Part shown: positions 1 to 11,644 of the stretch, piece by piece
Numbering within the stretch: position 1 is the stretch's first letter
Layout of the letters: each line of letters starts with the position of its first letter
Made by a program: the position numbers and the translations under genes
DNA from: Sipunculus nudus
Taxonomy: Eukaryota; Annelida; Sipuncula; Golfingiida; Sipunculidae
Length of the DNA stretch: 64,000 nucleotides
Direction of reading: 5' to 3'
Assembly: GCA_026874595.1 (NCBI GenBank)
Contig: CM049309.1
Location: forward strand, 72,340,926-72,404,925
Notes under the pieces: generated by a model
The model's database searches: none
Told to the model about the DNA's origin: nothing
The model's input: only the letters and a program-made list of their open reading frames with translations

Positions 1-170
1 GCTAAAATACGTTTCATTTTTCCCTCGCTCAGGCAGTATAGGAATACAGGAATGTTCAAGCAAAATAGGGACCTTACAGATCTGGATTTCTTCCAACCTT
101 TGTGAGCTGAATATGGAATGTCTAGCAGTTTTAAAATAAATTGTAGACGGAACGTGTGCAGGTAGAAAGC

Positions 171-454
171 TTATAATGCGGGTGAGTGTTGGACCGAATC
201 TTGTTGTGTTGTTGGACGACTTTTTTTAAAACCGAGTGACAGGGCGTTTGCCCTTCTTTCAAAATAAAAGACTGTAGTATGTATGATAGACCAAGCAAAC
301 GAAAACCTTTCAAGATTTTTTTTCATCAAGGAGCTGAAGATGGTCCTGACTTCTTTGCGTGTTATGTGTGAAGCAAATGTGGGCGGGGCAGGACGCCAGG
401 GGACTGAAAGCTGATTCTGCTGGGGCAAGGTGCTCTTTGAAGGTGTTGGGCGAT
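171..454 (-). CDS. Possible next ENPP exon after B10 (unconfirmed)
   Basis: An AATATAG acceptor at 455-456 in the right phase (1) opens a frame with no stop to 171 (HRPTPSKSTLPQQNQL at its start). It lacks the PNNGT motif seen in exon 16, so it is either a divergent linker or tail, or chance. The true next exon may lie left of the window. Confidence 0.2.
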
Positions 455-777
455 CTATATTATAATTGACGGTGATGCCACTCAACTGTTGTCATGCAAC
501 TTCTCTGTGGCCAAGCTATAGAAATACCCGTTTTTGGTCTTCAACTGCGGGAAACCATGTAAAGTATGTGCTAGGGGGACCTTCTACTATAGGTTTATCT
601 AAATCCTGACAAATTTGACATAATTTCTTCTAAGGACTTTCGCAGCGTCATCTAACAGAAACTACATGAACTACCGAAAAACAGGTATTGTGATAGTTTT
701 GTTAATTTGCGGGGCAGGGCTGGCGCATGTTTCAAGTAACTTCTGCAGATCTATACAAATTGTTCTTGTGGACTTAC

Positions 778-865
778 GAGCCATGATGTTGTACAGTTCG
801 ATATTTGAGAATGTTTCCACAACCGTTTCTGTTTTGAAAGCAGGGCCATGTGCACAGAAGTATGC
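778..865 (-). CDS. ENPP: ENPP module B exon B10
   Basis: Encodes AYFCAHGPAFKTETV and TFSNIELYNIMA, the conserved AHGPAFK...NIELYN end of the phosphodiesterase domain. 88 nt, phase 0 in, 1 out, equal to exon 15; acceptor ACTCCAG, donor GTAAGT. Confidence 0.94.
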
Positions 866-3800
866 CTGGAGTAAAGCAAATTAAAAAAAAACACTAATCA
901 GTGTAATCAGGCAAAGTTCGTCTGTATGCTAAAGTGAAATACATGTATAGTTTAGACATTCTCAAATAATAGGACAGTTATTCTTAATTTTTTGTCCAAC
1001 AGGTAAATATAACATTGCTTGCATGCATGGAAAGACTTGTATCGGCATTTGTCTATATATAGTGAAAATATTCTGAGATAATGCAATTTAAAAGAAACAG
1101 GTTAACGATAAAGATATGTTATTTTATTACTATAAAATATCATTATCATTACATATAATATAAGGAAACTTTAAACCACATTGGGTCTCTCATTTACTTT
1201 TTTTCAGTCACATTTATACAGCCGTGCTCATATTCAATGGATTGTGTATTTATCACATGTATCTGATCTTGTTGAAACATGATAACTCCTGACATCACTG
1301 ACATACGACGCTCTTCACGCAGCGGTTATACACTGCAGTCGTCCCCTACATCCTTTCGTGTAAGCGCTGCTTTCTATGGCAAGGTTTTCTGGACAGGAAC
1401 ACCGGGTTGCGCACAGAGCACAGAATTGTAATCAGACTACTGATATTGCATTATGCATCCTGCCCCAATTTTAAACATGCGACACCCGCTCGTTGATTTG
1501 ATTACACCGGGACACAAACTCTCATTGGTCTGAGAACGGGTGTTTTCAGACCAACGAGGGCTGGTGTCGCATGTTAAAATTTGGGCTGGATGCACAATGC
1601 AATAACCACGCTGGTGTTCCTGCCCAGAGAACCTTGCCATAGATAGCAGAGGTTGCACTTAAGAAGTCTGAGACGACTGCAGTGTATAACCGCTGCGCGA
1701 GGAGCGTACTAACATACTTGCCTGCATGCTTTCTGCTGTTTCCTCGAAGCCATGGTTTGCCTTCATGTTACAGAACGGGGTAGAATTCTTCCATCTATCG
1801 ACAAAATCATGCAAAACGCAGTTCATGGATTTTATCAACTTTATATTCCTAACAGTTTCATTGTAAAGTGCTGCGATTATGTTTCAGCGCCGGCTGATGT
1901 TTCAGTTAAAAATCAGTAATCTTTTCAAAGGAATTATGAAATGATTTGCAATTTCAATGCTGATTATCAATTCAAGGGAACTTTCACCGTAAATACCCCG
2001 CAGGCTTACTCTTCATCGTGTTTACCATGATTAACCTTTTCTCTAACTGTGTGACTTATATTGATATGGATGTTGTGGATGATAATCTCTTTTTGCAGTA
2101 ATTCTCCATTTCTTTATTCGTGTAATCGTAATGATATACGTGATGAGGACGAACTCATCTCAACATCACAAAAAAATTAGGCAAAGAAGGAACAGCGCTA
2201 AGATTAGATATAAGATATATATAAGATAATAAAATAATGAATACAACAGTTACATTAGAAAGATTGAATTGAGATAATGATGAACCATTTTCAGCGTGAT
2301 GTTCATCTTCACGTGTAACTCATTGAGGTACAGCGTCATTGTCTTCAACTAATCACGTGATATATTCAGTGACCAATTTTTTACTCACTGCGCTACAAGC
2401 CAACGGTCGTCAACATCCAATATAATACTGTCAATTCTGTGGTGACTGGCGTAGTGGTGCCTCTTGGGAAACAAATGCTTCTCAAAAACTTTCACACCTG
2501 GCATTCGGCATTCAAGTCTGTTTACAAACGTATCAATGGGTACTGAAATGAATACAAAAGAAATAGAAGCATAAAGTACAAATGGCCGGGCTGCCTCATC
2601 TCTGTGTTAAGCTACTTTTGCTGAAAAATGTGGAATATGTTAAACTAAGACTACGAAACTGTACAAAAGATCATTGGACCATCCTAATTTTTTATATCCA
2701 TGCAGCCACTCGTGGTTATTATTGTCACTAAATACATGTTGCCTGAAACATAAATGGGCCTTTCCAACTTACTTAAGAAAGTGGGTTAAATATTGGACAT
2801 TCGTTCGTTCAAAATATTTGCCCATTTTCTATTTTTTAATGGATGAAGATGAGTCGCACTGTCATGGTTATGGCGAAAATTGTGATAGGAACAAAGAAGT
2901 CCTTTACACGTTTTCAAGTTCTTCTCTTGACTAAAGAGATATATCGTGATTTGTTATGTTTCATTGTTATGTTTATGCCACAATTTTAGAGACTATTTAC
3001 TGAAATACTCACTCTGTTCATTCTTGTCAACAGGATAGAATGGCCCCCTGAAGCTGTCACTCCTGTACTCATTAGAGATCCTACCTGATGTCATCTCCCA
3101 TATGTGCATGTTACGTTCGTTCATGTGTTCCCGAACTCCGGACTGCCTCTCGAAACAGTCAATATCAGACATACCTGTCATACAAAACAATAAAATATTA
3201 AAACCTGACTGTAACAAAAGTCGCAAAATATCGAGTCGTTTAGCGTTTTATTGGATCTTTTCAGTTTATTCTGATTTGATAAATTGTAATAAAAATCCTT
3301 ATAATTTTTGTTGCAATATGCAGTGAAATATGGTGAACAAATGTCAAGAAGACGGTGCCTCCGACAGTGACATGACATGTATCGTTCATGTGGGGGTTAT
3401 GTCATCATCCACCTTGACTGTTATTATTATAGTTCTCTGTGTTTAAGGGAGCCACTCAAAAGTTTTGAAAAAAAAATATTTGGACTGGTGCAAAACGCCG
3501 TTTCATTATAAAGAGTTTAGGCGCCGATTTTCAATATTGAGCCGTTCAACGAATAATGCGATTGCGCAATATTCAATTAAATGGGCCACACTGTATTCAC
3601 ATACCATGATCAGAGACGATCATGATGTTGACACAGTCATGGGTTCCACGTCGGTATAAAGTATCCATTAATCTCTTCATGGTTCTGTCCATCCACATCA
3701 ACGCGTCATCTATCTGTTATAAAAAAATATTATTAAGGAGCTTCATCACATCTATAACTGAGTGCCTTTAAACGACATGCAGCTCATACTCTTCTAAACA

Positions 3801-6800
3801 GGTAACGCAGTGTATTCTTACCCGTGTGTCTCGGAGTGATCTTTGACAGGGAGAGTTAATGGACAAAGAGTTAATGTTATGGCCTCACGCGGGTCTGTAC
3901 GTCTGATGTTACACACTCCGTTCAATTCGAAGCGGATATCCAGGAGGATTAAATTGCCCTGGCGGCGGTATGCGCCCTGATGAATGTGATTTTAGTTATG
4001 AACATGTATTTATGTTTTTTCTCCTACAAGTCTCTTCGTGTGTATCTTGTATATATTTTCAAAACGAGCGATCGTAATCATACTCAAATTGAGTGAACTA
4101 TTTGTCTTTATGCTCATCTGACAACTTTGGATAAGCCAGGCTACTGACAGAGCTGAAATAATCAACGATATGCTAGTCAACTTACAAAGCATATATAATC
4201 AACGATAAGCTAGACTACTGACAGAGCTAATATAAAAAATGATAAGCTAGACTTCTGACAGAGCTAATATAAACAACGATGTTCGCTAGACTACTGACAG
4301 AGCTCATATAAACAACGATGTTCGCTAGACTGCTGACAGAGCTCATTTAAACAACGATGTTCGCTAGACTACTGACAGAGCTAATATAAACAACGATGTT
4401 CGCTAGACTACTGACAGAGCTTATATTAAACAACGATGTTTGCTAGACTACATACAGAGCTAATATAAACAACGATGTTCGCTAGACTACATACAGAGCT
4501 AATATAAAACAACGATGCTCGCTAGACTACTGACAGAGCTAATATAAAACAACGATGTTCGCTAGACTACTGACAGAGGTAATATAAACAACGATGTTCG
4601 CTAGACTTCTGACAGAGCTGTTATTAACAACGATGTTTGCTAGACTACTGACAGAGCTAATATAAACAACGATGTTCGCTAGACTACTGACAGAGCTAAT
4701 ATAAACAACGATGTTCGCTAGACTACTGCAGTGCTAATATAAAACAACGATGTTCGCTAGACTACTGACAGAGCTAATATAAACAACGATGTTCGCTAGA
4801 CTACTGACAGAGCTAATATAAACAAAGATAATCGATAGACTACATACAGAGCTAATATAAAACAACGATGTTCGCTAGACTACATACAGAGCTAATATAA
4901 ACAATGATGTTTGCTAGACTACTGACAGAGCTAATATAAACAACGATGTTCGCTAGACTTCTGACAGAGCTGTTATTAACAACGATGTTCTCTAGACTAC
5001 TGACAGAGCTAATATAAACAACGATGTTCGCTAGACTACTGACAGAGCTCATTTAAACAACGATGTTCGCTAGACTACTGACAGAGCTAACATAAAACAA
5101 GGATGTTCGCTAGACTACTGACAGAGCTAATATAAATAACAATGTTCGCTCTCGTAGAATAAATATATCTAACCTAGGAATGTCCCTATAATGGTTCCTA
5201 GTGCAGAAACGAAGGCTAGAAACAAGACTTACTTCCATGAATAATGCTAAGTGAATGGAAAAAGAACAATTCGCAAGTATCAGGTTTTGTCGTTTTATAG
5301 TTCATATGTGGATGCAGGATTATGTTTCTACATTCATCTTGAAACTACTGAAGTGGAAGGCATAGACACGTAGAGAGGGAGACACATAATGGGAGAGACT
5401 GATATTGTCATCCAGGTACAATACTATCAAACAATGCCATATCAAATGTGTCAGTGGACAAACCTGTCCTTTCTCATAACCTCCATAGTGACCTGCTGAG
5501 TCCACTGAACTGAAATACAGAGTGACGAAATCCGGCACCACACCCTCGGACCCGGCTAACCAGTCCAGAACCGTGTCAACCCGCTCATCGTTGTCCTTTG
5601 TGCTGCAAAATGTGAAAATAAACTACAAATGATTAATAAATTAAATAAGGCGATCTGTAATACAGGAGGAGACATGTTTTATGTGGGATTCAGGTTTAGA
5701 CCTGCTTTGATCCTCGAAGCCATGTGGTTTAGAGAATTTCCTGCCATTCTGCTTTAGCGACAGGGGTGTCCAGATTTTTTCTTTTTTCCCTTTTATTCTA
5801 GTTATGGGACTGTTAAATTGATGATTGCCCTCTAATGTGTAGTCCAACAATGTGGGCAGTGGATTGTCCTGTACCATGACTGAGACGAGCCCCGGCTCAG
5901 TCATGCACGCTGCATAACGGAAAGCATCTGCGATAATAACAAGAAAAGATAATGAAAAGAAAAACCGAAAATTCTGAAACGTTCAGACTGCATAATTTAC
6001 TGCGATGGAAAGACCAAATGGTATGTTACATTTTGGTGGCCAAATAACATCTTCATGTAACGCAGTATATATGATAATTACCTAAAATACCAGACATGTC
6101 TAGCATATTATCGTGTCACTTGTAGTGCTAACTCCCCATACACGGGTCCTTCGTTTATGTTTACAATGATAGAGGATTAAAGGGAGTTTTGAACTACACA
6201 CTCAAGTACTGTGTTTTATGTTTTTATTAAAGCCATATTTGACCTTTTTTGTTTATTATGTGCACCAGGTAAGACCTGTTTCCGGTCATTCCGCTCCTAG
6301 TTTTAGCGGGCGCCTGCAGATACATTGCTGGTTCACTCGTCCACGACGTTGTATGGATGTAACTTGTGTAAGGAATGTCAATTCGTGACCACGACAAGGT
6401 AGTGGAATGATAATCATTTAATAATTTATTTTACAACAATGTCCAGGATATCGTATATTTTCAAGAAACGTCAAGAATTTAAATGTTTCCTGAAACCTTA
6501 TGATTTTTACTTGCCATTAAATATCATATGAATGTTTTGTGACACAAACATAATATATTTAAATATATGGGACCGCAACAAAAAGCACTAACCTTGTAAA
6601 AGCATTATCCCTTTGTGTATAAAATATTGTGTTCCCTGCAGGCGCAGATCCATGATTTTTGCAAGGAGGTTCAACGGGTGTCATGCATAAAATTGTCTAA
6701 AATTAGGTCGTTGGTTAAGAGCGGGGGGGGGGGGGGGGGGTTGGGTGGACCCCCAAAACCCCTCGTCCTGGATAAGATTTGCCTAAAAAAACATTGGTTG

Positions 6801-9800
6801 AGAACGGGGGGGGGGGGGGGGGAGGTTTGACTCCCAACCACCCCCCCCCCCCCCCTGGATCCGCGCCTGCCCTGTTTAAGTACTTCTACCAAATCACGTG
6901 ACTGAGTAATTTCTTATTAATTAATTTGATGACAACTATTTTGGTGGTTTTGTTGGGGTTACATGTCGTCGGTATTATATCATTATTATGTAGTAACTTC
7001 CCGTAAAGTGGTGGACATTATTTTATGGATGAACAGTGTTTTTTTATTTTATGAGGCGAAATACCATTTTTTAAGAAAATCGATTCCTTTGAATAAATCA
7101 TTTGATATTCCCTTAATAGATAACACTGAACTTACCCATTGTAAGTCATGTATCTCGTCGGTCTCATATCTGGAATCAACAAAGTAGATATTACATCTAA
7201 TTAAAAATAACAATTAAATATTTGAATACAATTAAAATAAAAAGTATTGCTTTGGTTCCAAATGATTTTAGTGCAGACAAACATGAATCTAATTTTTCAT
7301 TCTTTACCCCTTTACATGGAAGGATAAAAAATGTAGATAAACTTTTGGGGCTCATAGATAATTCGTATCAAAATTAAAACCCACTAATATCTAAAATAAT
7401 TGAATACATGTGAAAATTCATTGGTTAACACATGATATTCAGCATTTAGCTGCAACAAAATTTTAAAATTATAGTTGCATATAGGCTGATCATGCAATTT
7501 CATCACGTGCACGGTTGGGCTGACTCACATTGAATCGGGTTGTCACTGCCGGGCCAGAAGTAACACATGGCTGTCTTGTTGTTCTTTTCTACTGTGTTCC
7601 AAATCTGTAAAAAAAATGGAAGAAAGGGCACGCGCGTTGATTCTTTAAGATCAGTTTACGAAAATTGATAAAACATTGATAAAACATGTTAAAAATGATG
7701 TGTCACTTTAAAGGGATCCAATCACCTACCTGACTTTTATAAACTATAAAGGTAATCCCTTGGAACTTTTATCAAAAATAGTCCAGAAAACGTGGATATC
7801 ACCACAAACAGGCTGCTTGTTTTGTTTTTATCAACGTTTTTTTATAATATGTTTGGGGCCGGCCAAAATAATCAAAACAATTCTAACAAGGAAATCTGGC
7901 AGCAAGTCAGATGAGCCAGAGGTTTTCAAATGGCGTTTTGCAATATGTGACCTTTCTACCCCTGCATATATGCAACCTACCACCTCAGTTTACATGTTTT
8001 TCCGTTTTTCGACATTGCTGTGTTTACAAACATGTTGTTACAAAAAAAAGTTCATACATCCTTCACAAAGGCCTTATAAGAACTGTTCATAACAAGAATT
8101 ACCCTTAGATCATTGATATATACACAGAGGAAACCAGTAATCACATAAATTCTTTTTCAAAAGGTTGGTGAATGGGCGCCTTTAACATTGGACGATTCTT
8201 GTAAACTCATTTTGGATAATGGATATCTAAAATTAAAAAAAAAGTAATTGTTAGTCAAAGAGAGAATGGATTAGCTTAATTGTGCGTATAACATAACAGT
8301 CATGTAAGGTATAAAAAAATAACCCTATCCTACCATACAAGGAATGATGAATATTTTGCACCAAGCACAACGATGGGGAGTCCTTTATTTTTGTTACCTG
8401 ACATCATAAAATGTTCGAAACAGTTCTTTTCCTGTAGTGGTATAGACCTTATAGCATGTGGAGCCCTTTTAAAATCACCGTCACGCTATTTCGACACTTT
8501 TTTAGGATTGGTACCGCCATCCTAATAAATCTTGTTACATGACCACTCACCGGTTCTCCCTGCCACCATCTCGGGTCAGATTTGTTAGCCGTGGGCAGAG
8601 AGAAGTAAGCCCCTGTCGGCAGGTCGTACATACTGTTTGAAATGATGCCGTTACTCTCCGGGTAAAGACCCTGCAAATGAAAAAAAATCCACTTGTTAGA
8701 ACTGTCAAATATAGTAAGAGGACGTAATGACATTATAGAATGTAACTATTTTAGTAATATTTTGTTGAGGTCTTTTGGCGATTATGAAATTTGCTAAGAA
8801 GATCGCCGCTATGAATTGCTTCTATTAGGTTGAAGAGAGTATACGTTGACTATTCCATTTTTTTATACCTAGTCCAGATAGTGTCCATGGGTTCCATAGG
8901 CCGGTGATCAGATGTTCAATTCATTCATTTATTGCCACAAGAATATATACATTATGCATGAAACAGTTTATTTATAAATAGTTGTACAATATCCTATCAG
9001 TATAAACAATAAATATGGAAGGTTATAGTGCAGCCACTGTGCAAAAAGATAAAATTACACTTTTTGCAATATAAAGAAAACAAAATAAACATTTGATGAA
9101 AATAAATTTAAATATAATTAACATGATTCTTACGTGGATTCAGTCGAGGAAAAATATTCTTTGAGTCAATGTTTAAATGTGTGTTCCTAGCCTTTGCCAT
9201 TATGGTCCATATATATTTTTGTCAATATAAAAATTATTTTAGGCACTATACTCTCAGTGCCAGATTAGACCTTGTTTGAGGGGCAAATTTGATATCACCT
9301 GATCACAAGAAACCAAGAACCCTTGTATTCTTATTCTCTTCAAGGAAAACATTATCGGAAAAAATGACGATAGGTAAAAAGATTCGTGTATAATCTCATC
9401 TTTTCGGCAGTGTAACCTCATCGAAATCGACTTGAAACCATGTTACAGTTAGCTTTAAAGCTTACCAAAATTTATATAACCGTTCTTATTTAGGTATATT
9501 TTGCCCCATTCTAATTTCAAGTCTCTGGAGTCGCCTGATTGACCTGTGTGTAGTGCATGGTAAAGGTGAGGGTAGTGTAAACGCTCATCATTTAAACATC
9601 TCGTATACTCACCGTGACCTGTGGGTAGTGGCTTGTGAAGGTGAGGATAGGGTACAAATTCATCATGTATCGACCCGTGCACTCACCGTGACCTGTGTGT
9701 AGTGGTTAGGAAAGGTGAGCGTAGGGTACACCCTCACCATTTTAACAGCCCGTGTACTCACCGTGACCTGTGTGTAGTGGTCAGGGAAGGTGAGGGTAGG

Positions 9801-11582
9801 GTACACCTTTACCATTTTAACAGCCCGTGTACTCACCATGACCTGTGTGTAGTGGTTAGGAAAGGTGAGTGTAGGGTACACCCTCACCATTTTAACAGCC
9901 CGTGTACTCACCGTGACCTGTGTGTAGTGGTTAGGAAAGGTGAGGGTAGGGTACACCCTCACCATTTTAACAGCCCGTGCACTCACCGTGACCTGTGTGT
10001 AGTGGTTAGGAAAGGTGAGTGTAGGGTACACCCTCACCATTTTAACAGCCCGTGTACTCACCATGACCTGTGTGTAGTGGTTAGGAAAGGTGAGTGTAGG
10101 GTACACCCTCACCATTTTAACAGCCCGTGTACTCACCGTGACCTGTGTGTAGTGGTTAGGAAAAGTGAGTGTAGGGTACACCCTCACCATTTTAACAGCC
10201 CGTGTACTCACCGTGACCTGTGTGTAGTGGTCAGGGAAGGTGAGGGTAGGGTACACCCTCACCATTTTAACAGCCCATGTACTCATCGTGACCTGTGTGT
10301 AGTGGTTAGGAAAGGTGAGTGTAGGGTACACCCTCACCATTTTAACAGCCCGTGTACTCACCGTGACCTGTGTGTAGTGGTTAGGAAAGGTGAGTGTAGG
10401 GTACACCCTCACCATTTTAACAACCCGTGTACTCACCGTGACCTGTGTGTAGTGGTTAGGAAAGGTGAGTGTAGGGTACACCCTCACCATTTAAACAACC
10501 CGTGTACTCACCGTGACCTGTGTGTAGTGGTTAGGAAAGGTGAGTGTAGGGTACACCCTCACCATTTTAACAACCCGTGTACTCACCGTGACCTGTGTGT
10601 AGTGGTTAGGAAAGGTGAGTGTAGGGTACACCCTCACCATTTTAACAACCCGTGTACTCACCGTGACCTGTGTGTAGTGGTTAGGAAAGGTGAGTGTAGG
10701 GTACACCCTCACCATTTTAACAGCCCGTGTACTCACCGTGACCTGTGTGTAGTGGTTAGGAAAGGTGAGTGTAGGGTACACCCTCACCATTTTAACAACC
10801 CGTGTACTCACCGTGACCTGTGTGTAGTGGTTAGGAAAGGTGAGTGTAGGGTACACCCTCACCATTTTAACAACCCGTGTACTCACCGTGACCTGTGTGT
10901 AGTGGTTAGGAAAGGTGAGTGTAGGGTACACCCTCACCATTTTAACAACCCGTGTACTCACCGTGACCTGTGTGTAGTGGTCAGGGAAGGTGAGGGTAGG
11001 GTACACCCTCACCATTTTAACAGCCCGTGTCCTCACCGTGACCTGTGTGTAGTGGATAGGAAAGGTGAGTGTAGGGTACACCCTCACCATTTTAACAGCC
11101 CGTGTACTCACCGTGACCTGTGTGTAGTGGTCAGGGAAGGTGAGGGTAGGGTACACCCTCACCATTTTAACAGCCCGTGTACTCATCGTGACCTGTGTGT
11201 AGTGGTTAGGAAAGAAGAGTGTAGGGTACACCCTCACCATTTTAACAGCCCGTGTACTCACCGTGACCTGTGTGTAGTGGTTAGGGAAGGTGAGGGTAGG
11301 GTACACCCTCACCATTTTAACAGCCCGTGTACTCACCGTGACCTGTGTGTAGTGGTTAGGAAAGGTGAGTGTAGGGTACACCCTCACCATTTAACAGCCC
11401 GTGTACTCACCGTGACCTGTGTGTAGTGGTTAGGGAAGGTGAGGGTAGGGTACACGCTCATCATGGCGGGGGTTGACGCCCCACATTCTGTCAGTCTCTG
11501 GATGGTCGGCGTCAGATTCCTCAGCAGGTAGTCAGGACGGAAACCGTCGATGGAGATGAGCAGAAGAGGATTCTTACTGTTA

Positions 11583-11644
<62 letters not shown>

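Noticed and set aside
4852-5052. Frame across the 40-bp minisatellite
   Set aside because: Low-complexity product of the repeat, no splice sites or homology.
6671-6892. Gly/Pro-rich frames over the G and C runs
   Set aside because: Produced by homopolymer tracts in a MITE-like element.
9663-11390. Long minus-strand frames through the 75-bp array as protein-coding exons
   Set aside because: They read through donor and intron sequence; a one-base deletion in the unit next to exon B1 breaks the frame, so they are repeat artefacts on this strand.
9536-11416. CRISPR-like array
   Set aside because: Units are contiguous without unique spacers and lie in a eukaryotic intron.
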